Below are positions 36,710-48,956 of a DNA stretch of 64,000 nucleotides, piece after piece. The translations under genes and the position numbers were made by a program. The notes below the pieces were generated by a model. It made no database searches. It was not told where the DNA came from and worked only from the letters and a program-made list of their open reading frames with translations. Each line of letters begins with the position of its first letter. Position 1 is the stretch's first letter. Source of the stretch: Bryum argenteum (lineage: Eukaryota; Streptophyta; Bryopsida; Bryales; Bryaceae); contig CM073330.1 in assembly GCA_037043015.1 (NCBI GenBank), forward strand, positions 13,224,512 through 13,288,511, written 5' to 3'.

Positions 36710-38184
36710 TTAACCCCTAAACGTCCTTGGGGAGTCAAAACGCTGAAATGTAGCAAAAAATCTTCAAAAACTAAAATCACAATAAAGATAACTTCCAAGA
36801 TAACTAAATTATAACTAATAATAACTAAATAACTAAATAATAACTAAATTATAAGCATGTCAATTCAACTGTACTTTTGAGTTCTTTTGGGTCTCCATCC
36901 ATTCCAAAAACAACGACATTTGGGGGCTGAAAATAGAGGGGCAGACCCTACTTTTGGGGGTATTTGAGGAAATACACCTTGATCAAAATTCGAACTCCAA
37001 AAACAGTAAACTACAAAATTTTGAGTCTCAAAGTAAGGAAGATAAAGCCGGAAACAAATATAATTTTGGAATTTTCATGCCTTCACAAAGCACTTTGCAA
37101 TGCACATGGGTCAAAATTTCTTCCTCTATTGGAGACTGCCCTTCTAACTTTGGGTACTGTGTGCTGGAAAAAGAAGAAGACACGGTCAAGCTTCATAAGG
37201 AAAAGAGGAAAAAGGTGTAAGAGGTATGCATGCTTGAGGCATGACAATCTGACAAATGCTATAAGTATTAAATAAAAGCTATCAGTTAGCTAATAAAGAG
37301 CATATGCCCAAGTACATAACTTCCTAGAAAAAAGAGAATGTGGTGGAGGGTGCTTTCCATGCCCTCTCCTTGCCCACTTCAGACTTTTACGGCAAATAAT
37401 TTTAGGTTTCTTGGAAGTAATTTTAAATACTTTTACTTGGGGGTCCCAAGTTTTTACTTGGGGGTCTCAATTTGGGGGTCCCAAGTTTTTACTTGGGGGT
37501 CTCAAGTTATTATTTGGGGGTCCCAAGTTCGTACTTGAGGATCCCAACTTATTATTAGGGAGTCCCAAGTTTATACTTGGGGATCCCAAGTTATTACTTG
37601 GGGGTCCCAAGTTAGTACTTGGAGTTCCCAAGTTACTAGGAGGGGGTCTCAAGTTTTTACTTGGGGGTACCAAGTTTTTACTTGGAGGTCCTAAGTGTTT
37701 ACTATGGGGTCCCAAGTGTTTACTTGGGGGTTCCAAGTTAGTACTTGGGGGTCCCAAGGTAGTACTTGGGCAGCCCAAAATGGAGGTTGTCTAACAACCT
37801 TGACATAGTAATTGCTCTATATAAATGCCTATCTTTCCAAAATCACCTTTTTGTTGAAGTAAAACGTCAAGGGCAACACAATTTCTTTCCTCACTTCAGC
37901 ACTAAATCTTGCTGCCCACTCTCAAATTGCAGCCAAAAATTTTGGGACAAAATTTGCAAAGTGGCCTCAAAACAAAAACCTCCTCCCTTTCAAAAATCAT
38001 TACAAAAATCACAGTAACTATTGGGGTAATGGAAACTATCCCACAGTAAACTACACTTGATCTGCAGTAACCTCGAAAAACAACCGGATGAAGCAAAGAC
38101 GGGATGAAAAAATGGCAGCCATTCAAACATCCCCGGCCTTATCCAAAATGTCGTTTTTCGACATCAGGGACGTTTAGGGGTTAA
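36710..38184 (+). mobile_element. TTAA element, 1.5-kb member
   Basis: TTAA at 36710-36713 and 38181-38184. Termini are CCCCTAAACGTCC on the left and GGACGTTTAGGGG on the right, a perfect 13-bp inverted repeat. It is the longest TTAA element in the window and carries the 21-bp palindromic array. Frames over the array are long only because the repeat lacks stops; no transposase motifs were seen. Confidence 0.85.
37433..37782. repeat. 21-bp tandem array of small palindromes, about 15-16 units
   Basis: The unit is CCCAAGTTTTTACTTGGGGGT with variants. Each unit contains CTTGGGGGTCCCAAG across the junction and CCCAAGTTTTTACTTGGG within, so every unit can fold. The 21-bp period is free of stops on both strands, giving apparent 7-residue repeats (PKFLLGG on plus, PPSKNLG on minus). 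The array ends against AGTACTTGGGCAGCCC. Confidence 0.95.
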
Positions 38185-39375
38185 GCAACTCAAGTGAACA
38201 ATTGCACTTCATAATTAATATAAATTGTGAAATGTTTATACCAAGTTGTGGTCATGGTACCACAATGATCTTGAACTTCATAACATGAGTTCATGACAGT
38301 TGAATATACATGCTATGAACCTTGCATACATCATATAATATATAATATATAATACTATGTGTTTAGTATCATACTAGCGGTTGGCGCTTGCGTTGCAACG
38401 CATTAGTCCAACCATTTTAATGTGGTTTTTATATTATTACACAAAAGGAAAGTAAAAAAATAAGGAAGGTAACAAAAGAATGTTTGCATTGGAAAATATA
38501 CATTCATTGAATTGTAAAATCAAAAGTATAACCTTTTTCAATTGAATGATACATTGCTTCAAGGGAGACAATATAATTGAACACCAAAAGAATGCAATAT
38601 GACCGAAGCAGACATTCCTCAAACAAAATCTTAACATTTTCAAGTATGATGCAACAAACGGCGCTTCATTTCGATCATTTTTGAGAAAAATGTGAGTGGT
38701 AAAAGAATTGAAGTGGGGAGCGAGGTTGCAACAACTTTCATCCATAACCTATTTTTCATCCATTGCATCCCCAACATTTTTTCCATTCAACGCGCGATTT
38801 GCATCCACTGTGAGATTTGTCATCCCTTCGCGATTTTTCATCTATCGCACATATTTTCATCCAGTGTGGATGAAACTGTATTTTGTGCAGAATTAATTTA
38901 ACAGTGAGTTATTATCTCCCAAAATACATATTTTTTTTGAATTCCGACTTCGGATTCGAACTTATTAGGTGCATTTTCATCTTATAGGATAGAAAAAAGA
39001 TTGTGACAATTTTTTTCAAAATCGACATTTTATAGTGTCTTCAAAAAGAAGAATTTAGAGTCTAAACTTTGAAGGCTTGAGAATATGTTCATCACATTTG
39101 TTTTTATGCATGTTTTTGTGTGTTACATGTCAATTGTGGTTCTTGACCGGTTATGTATAGCAATCTTCATTTACACAACTTGTAAGATGTCTCATTTGAA
39201 ACAATAACATGATAATGATAAACACCAAAAGAATACAATTGGATGGAAGGGGACGTCGCCGAAGCGTGCATGAACCCTAAACATGCAGAGTTTGAAACAA
39301 ACTCTTAACTTTTCCATCCACTTGTTTCAGGTGTAAAAATTTAGAGGAATTAATAATATATTATACATGACAATG

Positions 39376-42300
39376 TCATGTAAAAACCTCATGATAAACA
39401 ACATTTTTCACCGTTCTCACGGCTTCATTGTTGTCATTGGCAACCTTAATGTTTGCAGGATGTCTACCACGAGACAATGCCACATATAATTGACCATGGC
39501 TAAATACTTCATTACGAAGATAAATGCCGACTCGATCATATGATTGGCCCTGCGATTTGTTAATTGTCATGGCAAAAGCACCAGTGACAGGAAATTGTTT
39601 CCGGCAAAGTGTGAATGGCAAGCGGCTATCATTGCAATGATGGGTGATTCTAGGAATCAACACCTCTTGGCTACGATAGCGTCCTTCTACAATTTCGCAC
39701 AACAACACACTGGAAGACACACTTGCAAAAGACGCAAACGACTACCATTGCACAAACCTTTTGCCGGATTCAAGTTCCTTAGCAACATCAAATATTGACC
39801 ACATTTAAGATCTAATTGGTGAGGAGGCAAACCGCTCAATTGTAAAGAATTCAAAAACTCTACGGGATAATGATGAGCATGTTCATCATTCTCGTGAACA
39901 AAGTCGAACTAAAACATTGATGCACATCACCGGGTAAACGATCGGTAATTTTTCGGTTGATTTCTTGAGCATCATCATTTCGAATGTACCAAAATGACAC
40001 GTTCAGAAAAATCAACCGGATCATCAAAAATAGCATTAATGAGACCATCTAAAGAATTTCCAGGAGCAACTAATTCGGGCGGTAAATCTACCTTTGGACC
40101 GGTTTTGCCTTCACCAATATCTAGCAAAAATCGTTGAAAGTCCGGTTGACTTTGCAAACGCATGTTAGTGGTCAGATGAAAATGTTGCATCGGTGGAAAT
40201 AAATATGAATGTCGCAAGCAAGCCTCAACAGCTTTGCTTGCGACCTCCACGTACAACTACGGGCAAAGTTTGGCGAAAATCACCACCATATAAAACTACA
40301 ACACCGCCATTTGGACTGTCTATACCGCGTATATCTCGCAAAGATCTATCTATAGCTTCATACATAAAACGATGTCCAAAGACAAGCTTCATCAAGTACA
40401 ATCAATTGTACTTGACGTAAGCTTTGACCTAATGTAGATTGGGCACTAATGTTGCAAATTGATGCATCGTGCAAATCAGAAAGGAATAGCAAGAGATGAA
40501 TGTGCCGTTAAGCCCTTCATTCAAAAGGCATGCGGCAATTCCACTTGTTGCCATTGCCATACACTTGACATTACGACCACGAAGATAACCTAATATGGTG
40601 TTATACAAAAAGTCTTACCTGTACCACCAGACCATCTAAAAAGAAAAGCCTATTTGAAGAATCGAATTTAAAACAAAGAGAGGTCACCGCATTAAAAACA
40701 ATGTTTTGTTCTTCGTTGAGTCTACCTACATCCTCTTCTAGAAAAGTAATGTTTTGGTTATCAAAATCAATATTGTCATTGGTATCACTACCAACATCAA
40801 CAATGTTTGGATAACCAAACTCATTCAATTCTTCGATATTAAAAAATCAGAAGATGTTTATCTGATGATGACAAATATTCTTCAATGGACAAAATCGCTT
40901 TGCAATAGCGATTTTGATCATTGCGCCAATCATCAGACATAGCATCAAGATGACTCCTTAATAAACTAAGAGGATCTAGTGGTTGTCCAAACACAAGAAG
41001 TGTTGCAAACAACCGCCGAATTTGCTTAGGCAACGCAATGAGAGTTGCCTCTTGTAGACAATTTTCCCACTCAATATCATCATGTAAAAGTCCTCTTGCA
41101 ATACAAGCGGCTTTGTACGTTAAATGCACAATACCATTAAAACAAAGTAGGTCATAAAATGAAGTTGGTGCCTCAACATGAGTCAACAACAAACGTAAGT
41201 AAAATACTTCGGTACCCATGGGAACCATATTTATCCTACCAAAAACTTTAATATTACGTAGTCTTCTTTCCCACATGTTTTTCTTCACATCCCACTTGTA
41301 ATGGAGTGGAAGATCCATGTAACGAAGAAGCATATGATTGCCTTGATTGCCAGAAGCAATCAAGGCACGAATGTGGCGATTGAGCTCAAAAAACTTAGTG
41401 AGTTTAGTCTCAGCATTTTGATCAATCACCGTTTGCAAAGATGTTGCCTCCTCAAAAGTAACATATTGTTGACCAGGAAGGTGAACGGGTAAACGACAAA
41501 TACTATGACTCTTATTGTTAGTTTCAAAACCAAAAAGTCTCCAACATGCTTCTTGGGCAGCCACATAACGACCTTCTAAGAAATCTTTAATCTCATCTAC
41601 AACTTCATCCTGTTTCTACAATACCACGATCTGGACCTTTAAAAATATACTTGTGGAGGTATTTGATTGTTTTTACCGAACTACAAATTTCCACATTAAT
41701 GTGACAATTAAATCGACCTATCAAATATGGATTGTATGGTACAACCCATCGATTGTCTAAGCGAACGATTTGTCCATATACACGTTTCTCGACATATCGA
41801 CCTTGGTTTCGACGACGGTATAAAAACATGACCATCACCATCTACCTCGTAGTATCTCGAACTTGCATAGGATAGTTTTTTGTACATCTACTATTGTCTT
41901 CCATGCATGGACAATTGGGATTGTCCAAACCACAAGGTCCATGCATCATATGTTTGGCAAATCATGGCATACAATTGAGGTTGTCTATCTAAATCGGGAA
42001 TCTCAAAGACATACTATTCTATCTATAAGGTGACAGTCATTGACCTTGTCTTTTAACCAAAGAAGAATGTGTGCATGAGGAAGACCACGTTTTTGAAACT
42101 CAATAGTGTAACAAAAAGCAATTGTCTCTCCCATGACATTCTTCTTGATAATCTCATCCATCAAAGTTTTTAATTTAAGTTCAAAAACACGTACAACAAC
42201 ATCTGGACGATCTGGAGGACTTTGACCTGGTTCAAGCTCATTAAGAATCTCAGGCCAGGTCGGATTACACTTCATTGTCACAAACAAATCGGGTTTTCCT

Positions 42301-43434
42301 AAAACTCTAACCAAAACCATACTATCATGAAAAAGTTTTTGCATGTATTGAGGGGAGCCAATAAATGTTGCGGGTAAGACAATGCGACGCCCAATGCGTG
42401 CTCTATTGTCCTCCTGCAAAGCATCTACAATCCCCTGATAGCATTCTGCACGAAGTTCATTTTGATGTTGTCTAATGAATAACAAATTTTCATGTTCTAC
42501 ACGTAAATATTGATCTACCACATATTGCTGGAATAATCTACCAGCCCTATGTAGTACATTAGATTCCGGCCGCTTTTGAAGCAAATATTGGACATATGAC
42601 TTTAAAGTCACTCCAGTATTTGCTTTAAAAGTCGGTGACCATCCACATTGTCCCTCAGGAAATAACAAAGGATAGGATAAAGCATCGTCTGCCGGGGTGA
42701 ATTTCTTTTATTCGTAGTAAATTTCCACCGTGTTGGTGAAGAATAATATCTCTACCTAAATTCATGTACTTGTTAAGTCAAGAACAATAGCGAAGAACTT
42801 CTCTGAACTACTTGGCGATTATATCGACGGGGATGTTCTCCAGAAGGAACTTCACCGGAGATACGAAGTCCCATGTTTGATCCCCTTTGAAGAACATCAC
42901 GCGAAGACTTAAAACCTCGAACTAATGCATTTACGGATTCTAAAACTTCTTGAATGTTATTAAGAGTATCACGATGAAGATCATCAAAAATCTCCATACG
43001 ACGATTCGTTTGTAAACCATCATCCAAGAAATAAATTTGTGCAAATTTAGCACCTTGGTCTAAATCGGGTTGTAAATTTCAATGTGGTGGCATAATTCTC
43101 CGTTTACACGAAAAGTATATACCCCTCTACCTTCAACTTGGCTAGATTGAAACTTACTTCTCATACTCGTAAATGCAAAAGCTTGATTATACTTTCAAAT
43201 ATATTTAATAAACTCTCGAGATTTAGGTGTAGTGCCCATATAAAGCTCATTGAGCATTGGATGGACAATTGGGTGATTAACATGTTCATTGGCAATTTTG
43301 CCATTGTAACAACAAATGGTATTTTTCTTTTTTAAACGAAATGCCAAACATTTTGGACATTGGATGCACATTGATCCAACACTATCAACATTGACATCTA
43401 GAAAATTATCAATGGTAGACAAAGCACGTGCCAT
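39376..43434 (-). pseudogene. Helitron Rep-helicase gene, broken into several frames
   Basis: Order on the minus strand: 43434-43195 (Cys-rich CPKC/CCYNGK zinc-like segment), 43027-42773, 42668-42003 (Helitron Rep N-terminal domain with the HUH motif in GLPHAHILLWLKDK and VTMKCNPTWPEI), 41841-41605, 41564-40839 (linker to helicase, with FFELNRHI), 40828-40601 (helicase start, LNEEQNIVFNAV), 40256-39975, and 39720-39376 (helicase end, AMTINKSQGQSYDRVGIYL and HGQLYVALSRG). Several stops and frameshifts separate the blocks, for example between 42003 and 41841 and around 40600-40256, so it is not functional as it stands. Confidence 0.85.
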
Positions 43435-43939
43435 TGTCTAAAAAGACAATAAAAAAAGTAGGATTTATGATAGGATGATGAAGATCCTATCATAAATCAT
43501 ATAAAGTCTACAAAATTTCAACGAAGGTTATCAAAAATATAAGATTTAATATAGGATAACAAAGATCCTATTCTAAACCCTGTAAATCCAACAAAGATTT
43601 TAAAAATTATTATAAAGTAGGATTTAGTGTAGGAAAAAAATCCTACTATAAATCCTAATTTCAATCTTTTTAAAATCACAAGAGTAAAGTCAATGATAAT
43701 ACCTTTTAGACTTGTGCTCCAAGAGATTCCACTCCAAGAAGTTTACCACCACTTGCTCCACTCCAAGAAGTTTACCTCCAATGCACTGTGCTTCACGAAT
43801 CATTCATTCCATAAAAATAAAAAATTTAGGTTAAAAAAAATTTAAAAAAATAAAAAAAATAAGATAAAAAATTTAAAAAAAATAAAAAATAAAAAAACAA
43901 AAAACAAAAAACAAAAAACAGGAACATCAATCGGCACAA

Positions 43940-44101
43940 TTCTGCGTTTCACAGAACTGCGCCCGCGCGAACGAACCGCGCGCGCAACTGCGCGCAGTCG
44001 CGCGGTTCTGCGCGAACTGCGCAATTCACGCAGAACCACGCGACTGCGCGCAGTTGCGCGCGCGGTTCGTTCGCGCGGGCGCAGTTTTGTGAAACGCAGA
44101 A
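43940..44101. repeat. GC-rich inverted repeat, 73-bp arms, 16-base loop
   Basis: Arms 43940-44012 and 44029-44101 are inverted copies with only a few mismatches. They start TTCTGCGTTTCACAGAACTG and consist largely of GCGC/CGCG steps. A smaller hairpin, CAGCTGCTG...CAGCAGCTG, follows at 44109-44131. It lies in the 5' part of the Helitron and contrasts sharply with AT-rich surroundings. Confidence 0.9.
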
Positions 44102-44134
44102 CTGCGCCAGCTGCTGTCTCGCGCAGCAGCTGAA

Positions 44135-44635
44135 CTTCAATTTGTGAAATTTCAACTTCAAAACTTGCAATCTCACCTCAAAACTCGCAATTTCAACTTG
44201 AAAACTTGCAATTTCAATCTCCACAACTTGAACTTGCAATTTTGCAACTCCAAGTTTGTAAATTCCAACTTCCAAGATCACAACCTCACAACTTCACAAC
44301 TTCACAATTTCACAATTTGTCATAAATCTTCAAGTGTTGAACTCAAATGTGTCAAAAAAGTTTGCAATGTGTTGTGTGTAAGCTCGAATTGCAACATACA
44401 AGTGCATTTTCACAAACCCACAAACTCAACGTTCAAAAACACTGTGGAAAAGTAAAAGTACAGTTAAGAAGTAAACATAGAAGTAAAAAGTAACATAAAA
44501 TGTAAAAGGTAACAATAATAGTAAAAGTAAAGTAAAAGTAAAGTAAAATATAAAGTAAATATAAAGTAAAAGGTAAAGTAAAAGATAAAGTAAAAGATAA
44601 CGTAAAAGATAAAGTAAAAGTTAAAGTAAACGTCC
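44135..44635. repeat. Short degenerate arrays in the Helitron 5' region
   Basis: 44145-44290 repeats a unit of about 17-20 bp like AACTTGCAATTTCAACTTC. 44455-44632 repeats a 12-bp unit, GTAAAAGATAAA and variants. No coding potential. Confidence 0.7.
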
Positions 44636-44823
44636 AGCTGGGTGTTATGATTTTAGTAGTATGATATTTGGGAAAGTCATCTATACATGAATTCTATAAT
44701 CTTGGTTTGTCTTTTTTCTATCCGCAAAGAGCAATGATTGTTTTCTTCTAATAAGCTTCGTAACAAAGTGATCTAGTATCCCAACTAGCAAGGTGTTAGA
44801 AAAGTTGAGTATATAAGGAAGTG

Positions 44824-46766
44824 CTACTCGCCCCATGCAACACCTATCCCAACCAATGGACTGCCTAAAGCCATAAGTTTCAATGAACCTATAGCCACTA
44901 TATACCCGGAATAATTCCCAATAATAGGTATATTCCCGTGATCTTTTTATTCCCGTGATCTTTTCATTTTACCTTCTAAGTTATCCAATAGAGGATACAA
45001 GAACGAGAAGTAGAAGCTGTAAGCGTCGAATATCTTAACTTCAAAAAATTGGAATATGATATGTAAAACTTGTACAATAAATATGAATTAATAATTGTAC
45101 CTATCATCGTCAAAGGAGTTCGCAACTTATTTCCAATCACTGAGCGCAAGACCACAAATACCATGTAGCTTTTGGATATTGCAATTTCAAGGTACATGCT
45201 CTGTGGATCCAACTTCACAAAATACTTGTCAATCAAGTGAAATGTTGCACGGTGACCATATTTAACTCCCACTTCTTTCGCTGTAGCTTCCAAAACATCG
45301 AGGTCCTCCTCCAATGTCAAATCACTTTCAATATCCTTCAATTCTATAGTTTGAATTGCTTCGCAAGGCAACATATGAATCTTCAATGCTAAGGTCTTCA
45401 TTGTCTCTTTTTCCTCAGAATGCACAATTCTTCGTTTCTGCTCTTCAATGTCCAAACCAACTCCAACATCTTGTTGAACATCACTTGCAAATACCAATGA
45501 GTTGAGAAACTCTATGTGCGCACGATGCATGAGCACCTCCAATACTCGAACTTTCACAAAGGTCTCAAACGATATCGAGGGATGTGTATGATACTCCTTG
45601 TTTAGCTCTTCCATGAATGTATCAAAATATGATAAATATTGTAAACCCCAGCGAGCGTAATGCACACCACCACTAGAACATGTATCAATAATGCGTGAAT
45701 CATGCCTTCTCAGAAGATCTCTTAGTTGCATAAGATTCTCTTCCATACTTTGCGATTCTACTTGCGTCTCAATACTCTGCATTGACTCCCATTCATCAAG
45801 CACGCAAATCGCCACTGACTTTGCTCTTTTGGCCTCAAGTGTCAACGTCTCCACTATTTCACCAAAATCAGGTCGACATTGTGGATTTCCATGCCAACAA
45901 TCCATTATAGTCTTCCTCAAAACCTCAGGAACGTACTCTGGTAACTCTGGTCTTCCTCCATCTATAACAATGTCATAGTCCGAAAAGGGCCTGCTCTCAA
46001 ATGGAATTTCACCCGTTGCTATTTCATAACACACCATGCCGAAACTATAAACATCTGCTGCTCGCCATTGTAGACTTGTCAAGGGACTTCGAGTTCTCAA
46101 AGACATCAAGACTTCAGGAGCTCTCCAAAATGCAGTTCCCTTCACATCCTCCGAGTTCTCAAAATCAGCAATATAACATGTATAATAGCTCTTGCAAATA
46201 TCTTGAACTGCTTCGGGGCATGATTGCAAGAGTACGTTTGCAGCTTTGAGATCTCGGTGGCAAACTCCAACAGAATGCAAAGCTTTCATTCCCATCGCAA
46301 GTTGCATGATAATGAACAGAGCAACTCGATATTCAAAAGGTGGCCCGCCACTTCTCGTCTTCATTTCAGTATCAATCGCACTTCGCAAATCACCAGAGCA
46401 TAGCTCCATGAGCGTACACAACGATGAATCAGCCTGAATGAAGAACGCGCTTGGCCGAAGGAGATGCATACCTTTCACCTGCCGAAGCTCAGGAGGTAAT
46501 TGACCTTGTGAAACACCAGGCCGTGATTTGAATTTCTTCACAGCCATTTTCCTGGCTTTATTCATGTATGGCCAAGATACCCATGCTTCGTATACAGTAC
46601 CTTGACCTCCTCTTCCAATCCGTTTCCCAAACTTCACAATCGAAGAATCGACAAACCTAATACCTGTTTCTTGTAGTCTTTGCACCATGCTTGCTGATGA
46701 TTCGTGGAAATTTGATGCTACAACCTCTGTATCTGTGGAAGACACGTACTCACAATTCTCCATCAC
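44824..46766 (-). CDS. Protein kinase with DFE in place of DFG, two exons
   Basis: Exon 1 is 46766-45101 and exon 2 is 44888-44824. The junction ATGATAG|GTACAA ... GGCTATAG|GTTCATTG keeps frame, giving 576 residues ending GSPLVGIGVAWGE. Kinase domain: glycine loop GRGGQGTVYEAW (51-62), AVKKF (Lys-77/78), HRDLKAANVLL (170-180), DFENSEDVKGTAFWRAPEVL (201-220, so DFG reads DFE) and WRAADVYSFGMVCYEIATGEIPF. The C-terminal 270 residues are helical and acidic, without a domain I recognise. A TKL-like group with DFE and GTxFWRAPE is, as I recall, expanded in mosses and lycophytes. The metal-binding Asp is kept, so it may still be active. Reading through the intron would give a false C-terminus ending at 44976. 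There may be an upstream leader exon. Confidence 0.85.
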
Positions 46767-48956
46767 GATCTTGTCTTCAACTTCGTCCGATGTGAAATAC
46801 CACTCGGTATTTTATTACTGCTTGTCAATTATGTAGTTTGAACAACACCTACACCAGCGATTGTTCAATATGTCAGAACATGGGTTCCAGTTTCGGAACC
46901 TCGCTATCTTTGTGCTTCTCAATCTTGATCCCCAACTACCTCAAGAAACTTGGTCTGTTGCAATTAGTATATTCTACATCTGAGAATTTTTTCATTTGAA
47001 CATTGAGAATACAGTTTCATCAAATCACCATCATGGAAGTTGATACTCTGCTAATGAATATGATCTATCTATGCAAGAAACATCCACTTTCAACAATATT
47101 AAAAGCTGGTGTAAGATCTGTTTTTCAGCAACAATGCAGCTCGATTGAAGTTAATGCTTCAAACCATCACGCAGTCTTGTGATTGATCAACCACATTTAC
47201 GCTCTTGTATAATTGAAACTCGAGCAAGACATTCAAGTACAAACTCAAAGTCTGGAATTGGTACCAACCAGGAGCCAGAGTACTTCTGACGACTATATGC
47301 GAGGTTCGAAAATGGTTGTTGACTTAACACGAAACTCCAGCTGCATAAAGCCAACAACATCGTCATTTTGTAAGCATACTGGTTATGCATTCGAAAAGAA
47401 TTCCTACTCAACACCGAGGCAAACAAGCTTGCAAAAAGGCACAAATACATAACGAAACCGTGACCAAACTCACTATAATGGCAACGTACTCTCCAGCTTG
47501 TAGCTGATCACATATAAGCCGAATCCCTAGACGAATCTAAAACATAGCAAGGAGGATCAATACTGAAAGATCGAGAACACCCACATGTAAAACACCTTCG
47601 ACATACCGACAGAAAAGAATCTGAACGGAAACGATACATACCGACAAAGGTATATAAAGGCTGCAACACCGGCACGAGTGATTAATGATCAAGGACGTCG
47701 TATTATAAATAGATTCACAAATCTGCAAAAACAGAGCATCGCTGAGCACGCCACCTTTTTCAGGAAAGCCACTAACCAGTCAAGAATTTGAACACTTGCA
47801 ACCAATCACATTTCAAAAATCCCACTGTCAAGTTCCTGTTCACTTCCATTGGCTCTAAGTCAGAACTGAAACCCAGATTTGGCTTCCGTAACACAAACAT
47901 ACAAGAACACAAACATTCGAGAGTGATCGGAGAGCACTTACAATACTGGTGGAGTGCGTGATGAGCTTGTGTGGTCGAGGTTTCGTAGGACTGTGCAGAC
48001 AATGGCGAGCAGCGGGGCTTGAGGAAATTGCAAGAGTGAACAGGCGAGACTGGGAGGTTGAGAGAAAGCAAAGCTTTGGCGAGTGAAGCATGCATCAATG
48101 GCCTTTGCATTGACTTGTTCTCCGACGATGTTATCGTTGACTTCGATGGCAGCTTCGTCAGGCATCCATAGATCCAGCTATCGGCGCAAGGATCTCGATT
48201 AGGCAGCAGTCAGGAATCCATGCACGGATTCACGGCCGTGATCAGCTCGCTGGCCAATTTTAGGCAGGAGTTGGTGAGGGACTGTGGAAGGTATTGACTT
48301 TTCTATGAAGGAAAGTGACTTCACAAGGAAGGTAGCTTTTGTCTGCAGGTTTGGTGTGGAGTTGAGGGATCAGGGAATGGTTAAAGGTGTGATCACCTAA
48401 AAGCGTTCATGTCAGATTCTTGCTGTAATGAAGATTTGAGCACCCTACAATCACTCTTAATGTACCTCATGCTTACATACAGTAGGGTGTCCGATTACGG
48501 GTATTTGAGAAGCCAATCTCTTAACTTGATGGCCTTCAAATGTACAATACTGCAAAATGAGAAAAGGTTCAGTTTAATGTTGAGCTTTTTACAAAACTAC
48601 TTGATAAAGCCCCTAAAATAAGGGTCATGTGCTCACAAAGACAGCTATCTGACCATACAACAGTAAATCTACAGAATATTTGTACAAATTCTTTCACTTT
48701 CCTCCAATCAATAAACACAAAGCTTGTTTTCAATAACCACTGCCACCAAATAGAAAATCCAGCCTGTTTGCTGCACTTCCACAACCAAGCCACCGGCACC
48801 CTGCCCTTGCTCATCTCGATGCCACAATCGCAAATTATGATCCTTCCTCTGCAATCCAACGAAGAAATCCATTGATCTTGCACGAATCGACCAGTATCTG
48901 TAATTTTTCAGCAATTTTGATGTATTGAGTCGGGATTGAGGAGAACGAAGTGTGCG
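46767..48956. other. Intergenic, possible leader exon of the kinase gene
   Basis: On the minus strand 48165-47944 starts with an ATG (MPDEAAIEVNDNIVGEQ) and ends at a strong donor, ATT|GTAAGTGC. It could be a first or leader exon spliced toward the kinase, or the start of an unrecognised gene. No partner exon could be fixed, and nothing else is supported. Confidence 0.3.

Larger units (their letters stand above)
38374..44664 (-). mobile_element. Helitron, nearly full length, degenerate
   Basis: On the minus strand the element appears to begin TCATACTACTAAAATC (44664 downward, host A before it). It ends with the hairpin GCGTTGCAACGC and then AAGCGCCAACCG and CTAG (38377-38374), with host T after it. 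The 3' tip is typical of plant Helitrons; the 5' end is less certain. Inside are broken Rep/helicase coding blocks (39376-43434), a 73-bp-arm hairpin and short repeat arrays near the 5' end. Size is about 6.3 kb. Confidence 0.7.

Noticed and set aside
37411-37794. Long open frames on both strands with 7-residue repeats
   Set aside because: They follow from a stop-free 21-bp tandem repeat inside a transposon, open on both strands at once; not evidence of a protein.
44976-45100. C-terminal extension of the kinase by reading straight on
   Set aside because: A GT-AG intron (45100-44889) joins in frame to a short final exon; the read-through part is low-complexity intron sequence.
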